Shown: one piece after another, positions 1-11,200 of the stretch | Numbering within the stretch: position 1 is the stretch's first letter | How the letters are laid out: each line of letters begins with the position of its first letter | Source: Beroe forskalii | Lineage: Eukaryota; Ctenophora; Nuda; Beroida; Beroidae | Direction: 5' to 3' | Assembly: GCA_011033025.1 (NCBI GenBank) | Contig: WFMF01000035.1 | Location: forward strand, 787,826 to 851,825 | Length of the DNA: 64,000 nucleotides | Notes under the pieces: generated by a model | Database searches by the model: none | What the model was told of the DNA's origin: nothing | The model's input: only the letters and a program-made list of their open reading frames with translations | Program-made: the position numbers and the translations under genes

Positions 1-22
1 AACTAAAACTCAAGCTTATTCA

Positions 23-28
23 TTTATT
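23..28 (-). terminator. Polyadenylation signal AATAAA
   Basis: AATAAA on the minus strand, 13 nt downstream of the TGA of the Ig/propeller gene. It supports the last exon ending here; the cleavage site would lie at or just outside the window edge. Confidence 0.55.
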
Positions 29-41
29 TCCATTCCCAATT

Positions 42-2702
42 TCATGCTTGAAAAGGTTCGACTCGTACCTTCTTCCAAGGGCCCCTCTTGATTCGTGTCC
101 ACAGTGCGAAACTGCTGTCCACTGCGTAGAGTTTATCACCGGGTCCCATTGCTATGTCGATCAGAACAAGGCTGCGGGAATATTAGATTTATGAAAGGAG
201 AAATGATATGAGGAAATTACCTCCGTGTCTCAGAAATGACATGGGGCAGTAGGCAGAAATGATATGGGAAAATTATATCCGTACTCAGAGAAAAATGATC
301 AACCATAGAAATTGTTCTAAGCATAATATTAGACTTAAGAAAAGAATAAGAGCAAGAAAAGGTGATTCACTTGTCTGGAAGACTTTCATCTAAGTCGAAT
401 TGTCCAGAAAACAGCTGCCCGGACCAAATTCTTCCTTCATTATCCACAGCAAAGATTTTCAGGGATGTCGAGGATGCTGCAACCGCCTGAAATTGTATGA
501 TCATATTCGTAATTTTGTCTAGGAAATGAACTGCAAATTTTTGATCACATTTTCGGTCACATTGATTCATGAAGCACAGAATTTGCTAGAACTTCAAATT
601 GTCAATTCTTGGCAAAAACCTGGAATTTCACTGGTCCTGGAATTTCTTGGCATGGACTTTCCAAACTGTCCTTGATCAGAATATTGCCCTCTGGACCGAT
701 GCCAACAAACTTTGGTACTGAAATAATTTTCAAGCATTACATTGGTGAGGCATTGTCAATTATATTAACTTACTAACACTTTTCATGATTTCTAATTGAA
801 TTATTCTTGATTTGTTCAAAAAAATTTTGAAACAACTGACCTTTCACATTGACAACAGCAGTTGCCATGATTCTGTTGACACCATTTTCAGCGATACAAA
901 TGTAGGAACCGGAATCTTCTGTTTTCACAGTTTCAATGATCAGTCTGCCGTCCTCAAACGTAGCACCTTCAGCTGGTAACTCCATAATCTCGTTATCTAA
1001 AAGGAATGGTGTAGAACAAGCTCAGTGAACACCAGTATCAAAGGCATTTGCAATCTTCAATGTAGTAGATACATAACCAATCAATGGATTTGGAGTATGT
1101 CGGAGGAGTCTTGTAACCAAAAATGGCTCGACCATCAGCACACAATATTGAACAAATTTTGTGCACAGGTTGGTCATTGGATTTACAATCAGGGTCTGTG
1201 TTGAGAAACACAATTTGTATAAACCAACATCGGACACAATAGCCGTTCGAACATACCATGAAGCCAGTAGACGATGCCAAGATTTCCCTCCACAGCACAA
1301 TGCAGAGTCAGGGCTTGCCCGGCGTAGGTGTTCGTGTCTTGAGGGCGTTCTGAGAAGTGAAGACTTCCACCTGACAGGAGGATTTGGGTTAGGAAAGCCG
1401 AAAGCCAATAAGATAAGTATTTCTGTGCAGGGGCGTAGCCAGGGGGAAGGCAAAGGCAACTGCCTTCCCTTTTCGGACAGAGAGGGGAGGATTTGGATAA
1501 GGAGAGAAGAGCTAAAGAAGAGCTTTTATGGAAGATTAGAAGAAAGATGTAGAGATTTCTGAGTTTGTCTGCTTTATGAGTTTATGATAGATGAAGATTT
1601 TTGATAGCAGAAATTCATGATCAAGGAATAAATAAATAAATATCTTTCCTAAGTCATAACTAAAATATCTCATTACCTTTCTTAGGTTCATCAGTTCCCG
1701 ATTCCTGGCTGGGTTCTGTAGAACCGACAGTAGAGCTATCAACAGGTCCTGCAGTAGCCTCCTCATCTCGGGATGGGGTCTCAGTTGAGTCTGGGGAGGT
1801 GTTAAATTACTTGAAAAAAGTGAAAATTAAGGTTATGTAGGGTCAGGAAAAACTTGTGTCAGAGTTAAATGGTTTCAAAGATAAGTGGTGTCAGGAAAAA
1901 CTAGTGTCACAAGAATTGTTGCAAGAGTCAAATGGTGTCAAAGGACACGTATCGAACTGGTACTGCACGTAAAAAGTGTAAAAGTGTCAAAGTATAAAAA
2001 CACGTCTTGAGTGAGTTGGCAATCTGGCATACACCAACGGCCACTTTCCAGCAAAAGAGCCAAGTGCAAGTATATCCCGGAAAAACAGGTGAACCCCGGG
2101 TCTTTGAACTTTAATATCCCCTCACCTTCAAGCTTCAGCGAACTGCCGCTCGACACAACCCCTAACGGGGAAGTTGAGACAGCTAGCGGAGTGGTGGATG
2201 AAGTAACATGCTCAGCTCCGGTGGTATACCAGTCATTCTGAGGCAGGGCACCCCACTCAAAGTAGTTAGGAGCATCCTTCTCTTTGGCATCCGGCCAAGT
2301 CTCAGGAGCCCTTTTCTCTCTTCCACCCTTGATCTCATCCGCTGAATCCTCAGCACAGGGGACCACAGTGAGGTTGAAAGAGGCGATTGTGAACTCTCCC
2401 TTACCCTGGACCAGGTACTTGTAGAGATAACTGTCACTCAGCTGCAGGTTGGAAATCTCAAGAGTTCCGTTGCTATGCAACACGTGACGTGGTCTCTTCT
2501 CATTGGTCATCATCCGGCCTCTACCTTCCTCCTGATTGGTTGGTACGCTCGTCCATTCCACTACCGGGTTGCTGGGATACCCAACGAATTCGGGAACTAT
2601 GGTGACCTCATCGCCAAAGCAACGCGTTACCACTTCAGGTAGTTTAGTGTGGGAAGTCCGTGGGTCGAAGGAGGACAGAACGGTGAGCACAACCCAAAAC
2701 AT
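42..2702 (-). CDS. Secreted Ig-like / beta-propeller-like protein, complete six-exon gene
   Basis: Coding exons on the minus strand, in transcription order: 2702-2126, 1790-1677, 996-841, 717-620, 486-371, 171-42. Each is flanked by AG/GT, and the intron phases chain without a break (1,1,1,0,2), giving 1191 nt, 396 residues plus TGA. The ATG at 2702 opens a signal peptide (MFWVVLTVLSS). Exon 1 then encodes an Ig-like V-type fold (GTLEISNLQLSDS) whose usual B- and F-strand cysteines are absent, a furin-type site (REKR) and a linker. Exon 2 is Ser/Thr/Glu-rich. Exon 3 is the C-terminal half of an I-set Ig domain (TEDSGSYICIAENG). Exons 4-6 carry three short strands of the type FVGIGPEGN, IFAVDNEGRIW and KLYAVDSSFALW, reminiscent of tectonin-like beta-propeller blades. 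That family call is tentative. The product is likely secreted; its function is not known. Confidence 0.8.
1155..1260. repeat. Dispersed repeat copy (about 50-100 bp)
   Basis: The segment containing GTGTTGAGAAACACAATTTG and the following ACCAACATCGGACACAATAG is closely similar to plus-strand sequence near 16806-16860 in the right arm of the large fold-back element, to the inverse of that in the left arm near 15200-15245, and more weakly to 31650-31700. It lies in an intron of the Ig/propeller gene. Confidence 0.5.
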
Positions 2703-2710
2703 GCGTCATG

Positions 2711-2880
2711 TGGTGTCGACTCAAGATCGAGGGAGTGGTGTCAACTCAACAGGAAGTGGTGTCAACTTAGGAGTTGGCGGTGTCAACTTGCAGTGGTGTC
2801 AACAGATTCGAGGAGAAGTGGTGTCAATGCGTGGTGTCTGGTACAACTCTACTTTAGCTAAATGTGCAGTTGTGTCAATG
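2711..2880. repeat. Degenerate tandem GTGGTGTCAAC motif upstream of the Ig/propeller gene
   Basis: The plus strand carries about seven copies of TGGTGTCAAC-like words at irregular spacing, immediately 5' of the start codon of the minus-strand gene. The same word recurs at 1855-1945, 22852-22915 and 35094-35240. It may be a minisatellite or a cis-regulatory cluster; the sequence alone does not decide. Confidence 0.5.
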
Positions 2881-3511
2881 ATACAAAATTCAGGATGGCT
2901 AAGGCTAGGATGGATTTAGCGAAATTATGTAACTTCTCAATCTTAGAATCCTTCGAATATCGAAATTGTGTCTATTAAATCAAGTGTTCATGAAACGTTA
3001 TCAAACGAGAAGATCAACATATATCACACGAAAAGTTCAACATAACGAAAGGCAAATGAAGAAATCTTCAATAAAGCTGGGTTAATAATACATGTCATGA
3101 TTTCAGAATGAATAAAACCTGACTGTTGACAGCTAAACGATTACTCTTCGGGTGTTCATAGTTCCGACAAAATGACAGATTGCATAAAATTACAAAAATA
3201 GAGAATATTATTAAACATAATATAAAGAATAATCAAGAAAACGAGCAACCTAAAACCTTCACAAGTGCCAGTTGAGTCAGGGGACATAATACTACTCAAT
3301 TTGAGAGCAGTCTAGCCGAGTTCCCAAGACAAGTCACAATTTGCACTGTACAAGTGGAAAATGTAAAATGTAATGTTTTTCTTTCAATAGGTCGCGAGAA
3401 CTCGAATATAATAGCCATTTTGAAATGTTGTCATTTTCAGAACTCAACGAAGCCGATTAGTGAGACCAAATGGCCTAATATACTCCATCTCACAACCTCG
3501 GAATAAAAAAT

Positions 3512-3601
3512 ACACTCAAAATAAATAGGCGGTCACAATGACGTCATTAACAGAGTACGCGCTGTCAAATTGTAGAAAATACCCGCCTATATTTTGACCG
3601 T
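3512..3601. repeat. Short inverted-repeat element with TGACGTCA core
   Basis: The ends are near-inverted copies (CAAAATAAATAGGCGGTCA on the left; CCGCCTATATTTTGACC on the right) and TGACGTCA is at 3539-3546. It is one member of the dispersed family also seen at 4773, 6047, 34637, 36771, 38335, 40228 and 42762. Confidence 0.55.
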
Positions 3602-4135
3602 GAGCCTATTTCAGCTCTCAAGTAGCACACCACCCGAATATAACAAATCAACGGGTTTATATGTCACGTGACATTCAGTCCGACCTTTTGTAAACTTATG
3701 TCATGTTTAAAATAATGAATTCATTATAACACGTATTATATTTTCAGAGAATATAGAGTTCTTTTTAGTGTGTACAGAGTATTAAATTATCTAAAACTAG
3801 AGTATGTTATAGATAATAACTTGAAGAAATGGGTAGGGTTCTTTTTTCCAGATCACACAAATTCCGTAAAATATAATTTTCATCAGAGACAGAGTATAGC
3901 TAATGCTTTGTGCTATCGGAAAGGCTTTGTACTCAACAGCTGCAAGCTATAAGTAAGGTTTCACAAAACTGAAATAAGGGGTCCAATGAAAATTCCAAAC
4001 ATCTTGTTGAATGAGTCTCGAGTGGCACGCAAGTCGCGAAATATCAGGAGATAAGTCGTAATTCCCAGATAATAAGCATCCGTGCTCAAAGTCCAAAACA
4101 GTAATTGTAAACCTTTGGCGGGCTTTAGTTAAATC

Positions 4136-4470
4136 GTGCAACCCTTTGGAGATTACAGAACAAGTTATGAAGTTAAAAGTAGGTGCTCAACCATTTCTCA
4201 AGCCTAAAACCTCAGCTTTGTAAAAGTAAGAAAGACAAAAAACTGACAAGAGGAGCCTAGAATTGGAGCTGGGAACTACAGGGCCTTATCGCTATATTAA
4301 ATTATATGTTAAATCTTGCAACCCTTTGGAGATTATAGAACAAGGTATAAAGTTAAAAGTCGGTGCTAAATCATTTCAAGCACAGCCTTGAAAAAGTAAA
4401 AAACTAACAAGAGGAGCCTGGAATTGGAGCTGGGAACTAACAGCTACAGGACCCTATCACTATAGATTAT
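4136..4470. repeat. Tandem duplication, about 180-bp unit, two copies
   Basis: Two diverged copies share the words CAACCCTTTGGAGATTA, AGTTAAAAGT, GGTGCT, ACAAGAGGAGCCT and GAATTGGAGCTGGGAACTA in the same order. The first copy runs from about 4136 and the second from about 4316. No coding potential is evident. Confidence 0.7.
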
Positions 4471-5994
4471 CATAGGTTGTTGAGAATGACGTACAATTTG
4501 GGTTTAGAATAGCGAACTGATGACGTTTCGAACACTCCGACAACACCTGCAGGCCGCAGCAATAGAAATGACCTGCAGAGAACTCGAAACAAGCGGCAAT
4601 ATAATAATATCTCTCAGCAAGCTGCAAAACGTACTATAAAACCCAATCAGCTAAACCCACACTTAGCATACCGGGTGTACAGGCAGATATATATGAAATC
4701 TATCACATCCTACCCGCACGACTCAAAACACACATGAACACATCATCAAGGTGCCATTCTAAACCCTGATAATGACGTCATTGCAAAATTCCTACAATTT
4801 TTCCGGAGTCCGGAATAACGCGATCGTTGGCCGGCGGGTGTTGAGTGCCGTAGAACTTAGTACTATTTCTCACGGCTCTCATTGGTCACATGACGCCGGG
4901 TTTGACCCAATGGAGCACGTTGATTGGCTCCCGCGTGCGGCAGGTTTTACCAAATCAAAATATATAGGTCCGGTGATATAATATAAAGGTAGGAGTCGCA
5001 AGGTATATTATATATGCAGGTATTTTAGTATGTTATTCATTTTTAGAGTTTGGTAAGCATAAGGTTTCGGAAAGCAACGTATGTGCACCTGATTTAAGCT
5101 TCATATTCAGTAATTCCAAAGTTCATGCCTCGAATGCGTGTGTGTATTTTGAGTTTTGTTCGGTATTTATGAGTTTATGCAGGAATATAATATTCATATG
5201 ACAGAACTTTCGAATATTTGAGTTGAACATAAATTTGTCCGTTAAAGCGGCACTCGACAGGAAAATTGTGTTCTCTTTTTTAATTTAAATTCTCAAAGAA
5301 ATCACATAAGAAAATGACATGAATGCCTTCATAATAGATTTTTCACATAAATCATTCGGCTACTCCGGTCTACCTAAAGAATTTCACAAAGCCGTAATAC
5401 TGCCTCGTCTCAAATTATCGACGCATATTCCACCACGGTACAAAAAATGAAGACCTATGTTCACTATCAATCAAACAATCAATAACAAGCACATTCAAGC
5501 AAAGTGAAGTGTGAACTGCTGAGATTTGTGAAGCGTTTTCGCTTTCCAGATAATATTTGAAAGAATTTAAAACAGATATAAGAATTTCATTCAAAAAAAC
5601 GGTGTTCAATTTTAATCGCTGAAGTTCGTGCTTTCGTATGAATCATAGCAGAATTTTTCAGAATTTTAGGGGATAATTTGTCAATAAGTATGTGTAGTGT
5701 GTACTTTTGAGTAATCATCAACAAGAATATACTGCTTTACAAGGCTAACAAAAAAGTGGCAGATCTGTAGTATGATAAAAGAAAATAATATATTCACTAT
5801 ATTCGAATAAAGCATACATACTCTGCAACACACAATTAGTAGTAGTACAAATAAATGTTTAAATAAATTATCTAAACTCGTTCCTGCAAGGCACGCATAC
5901 AAACTTTTTATTCTTATCCATTGTTCCGTTGAAGAATATAATATCTGTTTAATTTTAATTAAATTGCTTAGAACAGAACGTATATGAGTCAAAA

Positions 5995-6072
5995 ATGAAC
6001 AATAGGCGGTTTTCCATCCTTGACTCCCCATTCTAAACCATGATAATGACGTCACTGACAATCGCCTAATTT
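5995..6072. repeat. Short inverted-repeat element with TGACGTCA core
   Basis: AATAGGCGG at the left, ATTCTAAACCATGATAATGA leading into TGACGTCA (6047-6054), and CGCCTAATTT at the right. Same family as 3512-3601. Confidence 0.5.
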
Positions 6073-6659
6073 ACCTGCGCAACTCATCATTTTCGTATCG
6101 TTCAACACGTTTAGCTGGATGTCTCGTTCAGAAAAACTGTGAAATTATCAAATACGCGAAGGACTCATACTACTGTCTTACACATATCATCAATTTGAAT
6201 TATTGTCTAGTCAGCTCTGCCTGTTCTGTTTATTAACAATCGAAATTATAAGTGCTTTCTATTATTAATCGTTTGAGGATGTGAAACGATTTAAATATTT
6301 AAACGTTTTAGATTTTTCATACGTGGAGAATGAACAATCAAAAAGTAGTGATCTGTCTTCTTCGTTGCTGATTGTATACAAACGACAATAGTGCTAAAGT
6401 CAAATTGTCTGCTAGTCTTTGGTCTTCACAACAAACCGTCAAACCAACTAAAAACCAAACTTAAATCCAAAAGCCCATAATAAATAAAACACAACACACC
6501 CTGAGTAAATCGCCCAGCACATTAACCATTCAAAACCAACCCGTCGTGTATTATCATGTAAATTGAGTCGTTCACAAGTAATAGCAGATAGAAAATGCCA
6601 TCAGTTATCTTCTTAAAATCATGATAAATACGTCACTATTTTTCTCCTACAATTTGAGG

Positions 6660-6827
6660 TACCAAACGACCGGTTACGATTTAGTTTCGTTCACTAAAAA
6701 CGCCGGTTAACCTATTTTTTCGGTTCAGGACCGATTAATTGCGAAATCAAAATATTCGGTTACGGTTTCACGAAAACGCCCGGTTAACCAGTATTTCGGT
6801 TTCGGTTCGGTTAACCGGTCGTTTCCT
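6660..6827. mobile_element. 168-bp MITE with CGGTTA-rich ends and 8-9 bp target duplication
   Basis: The direct repeat AATTTGAGG occurs at 6651-6659 and again at 6828-6836. Between the copies lie inverted ends (AAACGACCGGTTA on the left; TAACCGGTCGTTT on the right) and internal CGGTTA repeats. An 8-bp duplication with inverted ends is typical of non-autonomous hAT elements. There is no transposase. Confidence 0.75.
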
Positions 6828-8120
6828 AATTTGAGGGGGAGCTCCATTCCGGACAACTACGACTCCTGAAAACCATTCTGCCGTTTGATGTGACATATCA
6901 CATATTGTACAAGGCCATGCCAATTAATTCAGTACTGTCATCGTAGAAAATAAATTATGCAGTCATATATTTGCATATATTCTTGTTAAAACGTGCTTAG
7001 AACTTTAGGAGCTTGAGTGGTTCCAGTCACTAGGCAACCCACCACGACAATGTTGCTTGGTAACAGTGTTGCTACTTTGCTAGGATCTAATTACGTGATC
7101 AAATATTCTCAGTACAGAGCAATGTGTCAAAGTTATATGTTCTAAACGTTGCTGAAAGGTCATAGTACTAGCTGAACAGTGTCGAGACTGTCAGATGCCA
7201 GCTACAGAAATCTTTCTAAGAATCAATCGAGAATCGTGACCTCTAAGACCTAAATATAAATCGTACAGCGATAAAAATTTTCTAATAAAGTTTTCTTGGA
7301 CGCGAGTGTTTTATAAAACATAAAACACTCGCGTCGAAGATCAAGTGCTAGATGTGCAGTGAGACTCTGACAACAACTAACGTTATACACTACTACTAAG
7401 CAAAATCTGTTATAACTGAGCAGAATCTGTTGTCGATATATAACCTGCACATATTTCAAAGCGACGAACTGAAAAATATGTGTGGACTTTATATTATAAA
7501 CGTGTAAAATAAAACATAATTCTTATTCGGCAAAATATATTGTTGCAGGAAAATCTAAAATTAGACGGGCATAATCAGGCATAACATAGGAGGGAGAGGC
7601 TTTCAACACCACAATTCACAGCATGAGAAACGATTAAGTGTACCGCTTACTTGGAATTACTTAATTTTAGGAACAACTTAAATGACACCACTTGCACAAT
7701 CGAAACATCGGTGAATTGGTCATGCATCCTACGGTTAATGCTGTGTTCTATGGTTTTATTCTGTAGTTCCGATTAGACGAATGACAATGGCCACGAGCCT
7801 TGTGTACTTTATTAGCTGCTGAAACCACCAGAAAATTTCGAGGCTTTCGGCCAACGCCTCGATCAAATAAACTTCAATTCCTCAATAGCTGGGGACAGAT
7901 AATGTGCGCCTCTCCATCTAACATACGATCACTGCACTCCAATCAACCCAAATATGAAGTATCTTTCAAGTATCATGTATAAAGTATCAGTGACATCGAG
8001 TCATGTATCTATATAACTTACCGGTAATGCGTAGTACAATAATGATGGCATTATCAAAGTTTAAAATGATGAATTGATGATCGTCAAACCACTTCATTTG
8101 AGTGTATTTGGGTGGGGCTA

Positions 8121-8285
8121 TTAACTTATTATTAACCAACCTGTTCTGCAATCAGTAGGTAGTTTGACAGAATCCCCCGTGCTAGCATGACAGGAGGCAG
8201 TGTATCGCCAAGCAACAACACAAGGGTCACGTGGGCTACACACTGCTCTCAGACAGAGCTTGTAGAAAACCTCAACAGCAACCAT
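8121..8285 (-). CDS. Exon: C8 module 8, second part; probable last exon
   Basis: Phase 0 in. VEVFYKLCLRAVCSPRDPC, then ASCHASTG and PTDC. Read through, it ends with TAA at 8121 after a short tail (RTGWLIIS). A weak donor at 8141 (G|GTTGGT) is possible, but no further exon was found to the left. Confidence 0.65.
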   Translation of the reverse strand: MVAVEVFYKLCLRAVCSPRDPCVVAWRYTASCHASTGDSVKLPTDCRTGWLIIS

Positions 8286-11200
8286 CTGTGAGAAAAAAGG
8301 ATGGGGTTAGTGAGGGGGTAGATAAAACAACCACCTGTGAGAAAAGTGGGAGTTAGAAGAACTCAAAGAGGGAATCAGTGAATGTGTTACGAATAAGCCA
8401 TCAGAACTTCAGAATAGAGAAGCTGGAGGGTACTTTTATCCGATTTTATCAGAATCAAAAGAACTGGCAGATCTTAGAAACCTTGTTGCAAGGCTGTTTG
8501 TCAGGCGTGTAGTAGTAAGAACAGACATCCACAGCTTTCTTCTTCCAATAGATGTCATCATTGCAGTAGTTAACCTGGAAAAAGGACCATAAGAATGTTT
8601 CATCATTTTATCGTCCGTTGATTTTTGTACACTTAGCTTTCAACTTTCAAGAAAAATTTCAAGGAAAATCGGCGGAGATTTCGGTAATTGTTCAATTTGT
8701 TCACCTCATGAGGGTGGGTTGCAGTTGGTTCAGGACGCTTCGTTGTTGATATATCACCAACCCTTGTCATTCGGGAGGTATCATCAGAGGATGAAATGGT
8801 TGGATCGACAATTCTAGAGTTATCAGTGGTATGTACAGTAAAGTCTTCTGTCCCATCGGTCTTGATGAAAGATTCAAAGTAGGAGTTTCAGAATCTGTAT
8901 GAAGAGTTCCAGTGAAAAAACCATCAGTCGTTTCAACACTCTTTGTTGTAACGCCAGAAGTAGTGACATCATGAAGGGTTTCAGTAGTGAGATCTCCACT
9001 CCTACACTCCAGTGGAATAAGACTAGGGATCACTGGCCCCAGCCACAGCACATTGATCAAGGAAGTCTGAGAAGAGAGGGCAGTAGCAGGAGGGGAGGAA
9101 GAGGGTCTGTGCAGGAACAGGTGTACAGGAAGAATACTTTTCAGGGTCCACTCTCTGAAACAGAGGGTGTAATTTTGAAAGTGAAAGTAAATTACTGGTT
9201 ATGGTTAGACATGGTTAGATAAGTAGATATATGAGACGATCGCATTAATTCAGAAAAAAGCTGTTTCGAGGTTCTTACATAATCACAATAAAAATTTGTT
9301 ACAGAGATGAAAGCAAAACCTGTCTGCACTTTCCAAATGCTTCATTCGATTCAAAGTATTCTGGGAACACAGTTTGAGCTTTAGCAAATGTCAGCAGGAC
9401 ACAAGTTGGAATGTCAGTGGTTGCTGTAGCTTCTACTGTAAGAAAAGTCTCAGTTCCTTGATCTGAAATGTTCGGGATATACAAGATTATGTCGGTAATA
9501 TTTCCTAGAATAGAAGTCAATGTAAATCTTTATGCTCACAAATTGAAGACCATAAAATATGATTTCAATTCACTTTTCACGTGACATACCCGTTGATAGA
9601 AAAGCAGTCTGTGAAACAGATCCATTGGTCTTCTCAATGACACTATTCTCTCTCGTAGTAGAAACTTCCTCTTTCATTGAAGTGAAGGAGTCATTAGCAT
9701 GCGACTTGGTAGTAATTTCCTCCTCCTTATTCCTGGTCGCAGGAGCTGTTGTACCAAAGTCTACAACAGGAGAAGTGTTCTTCCCAACCACTGTGGTAGT
9801 TGAGTCAGGTTGGGTGCTGAAATCTGTTGAACCAGTTTCAGAGGAAGAGTAACCAAAGGAAGTGTGAGTTGAGAAGTAGGTGGGTGTCGTATACCAAGAG
9901 GTTGCTGGAGCTGAAGTCGATGAATCAGGGGTATCAGAGGCTGTGGATACGATCACTTCCTGGATTGAAGAGGTGGGTGTTTCGAATAGGATTGTAGGGG
10001 TGTATGCTGTAGTTGATTCAGAGTCACAAACATCCCCTATTTCAATGTCTTGGTATCCGACTGAGGCACATGATTCCTTGAAACTCGTGGCTTCGTTACA
10101 TTTGTTCTTGTCAGAGAAGTCCTGACACAGCCGTCCAGTACATTGGACATAGATCTTGCCTTCACCGAGTTTCTGAAATGACAAGTCAATGAGTAAAAAG
10201 CATAATAAATACAAGGAATGAGATTTTAATATAATTGCTCAAAATTCTAGATAGTTGTAAAAATATTTAAGGTGATTTGAAAACAGACCTGGCTGCACCT
10301 GACATTTTGTAAGCTATACTCAAACATGAGTCTTCTACAAAATCCCTCGACTTCACCACGAAGCTCCTGGTTAGTTTGGCATTCAGTTTCATCCCTATTC
10401 ACAGGGAAAGATGTAACAGGGTTCGATTGGTCTTGAAGAGTCGATGATGAAACGATATTACCACATTCAGCAAATGAAAAACCAGAGTTGATACCATTTT
10501 TCTGGCATTCCCTTTTATATGCTCGAACAGCTTGGCATTTATTGCCCGGATTTTGACACATCATGAAATAGCATTGATCGAAAACAACTATCTGATTGAT
10601 GACCTGAGAAAATAGATCTGAATGAGTCAGTGATGAAAATTAACTTGATTGATAAGAAGAAATATTGAACATTTAGGAATTGAAATTTGTTATCAGTTCA
10701 GGGTGCTTAATGTGACTTAATTCTAACTTACCTTTGTACAAAGAGGGTTTGATTTTTCTCCTGTCGTGAGTTCTTGGCAGAAATCCAAAACAGTCTTCGT
10801 ATACAGTTCATTATCAATACAATAGTTTGGAGCAGCAGATGAAGTGATCTCATAAGGGTCAGTAACGTTGCTCTCCACAGATTGAATATTAGTATCACTC
10901 TTTGGACTGGTTGAAGGTGGTGCTGGCGAACGGGTGCTGGTAGTTTGACCCTGGGAAACAATTTCAACGGATTTAGGAGACTTTGAGGGTTCCTCAGTTG
11001 GTACAGCTTCACTTGTGCTGTTTTGAATAGGCTTTGTTGTAGTCTTGATCTTATCACGATCACTTTCACTGGTTTCTAGTTTTAAGAAAGAGGTGACATA
11101 ATCTGAAGTCGAGCTGGATTCTTCTGTTCCCGCTGAAGTTATCCCAGAAGAATCGTTATAGGTATCTGAGTAAGTAGTCGTCCATGTGGGAGTGGTTGCA

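Larger units (their letters stand above)
2881..8120. other. Intergenic region, no convincing gene
   Basis: No exon-like open frame with splice sites and domain similarity was seen on either strand. The short ORFs here are AT-rich and resemble nothing recognised. The region holds small repeats: copies of the TGACGTCA element, a tandem duplication and a MITE. The downstream end of the giant minus-strand gene lies at its right edge; a minus-strand AATAAA at 7755-7760 is the nearest polyadenylation-like word I noticed, about 360 bp beyond the stop. Confidence 0.5.

Noticed and set aside
1022..1562. Overlapping 133-145 codon ORFs on both strands
   Set aside because: They lie inside an intron of the Ig/propeller gene and include the dispersed repeat also found at 15.2 and 16.8 kb.
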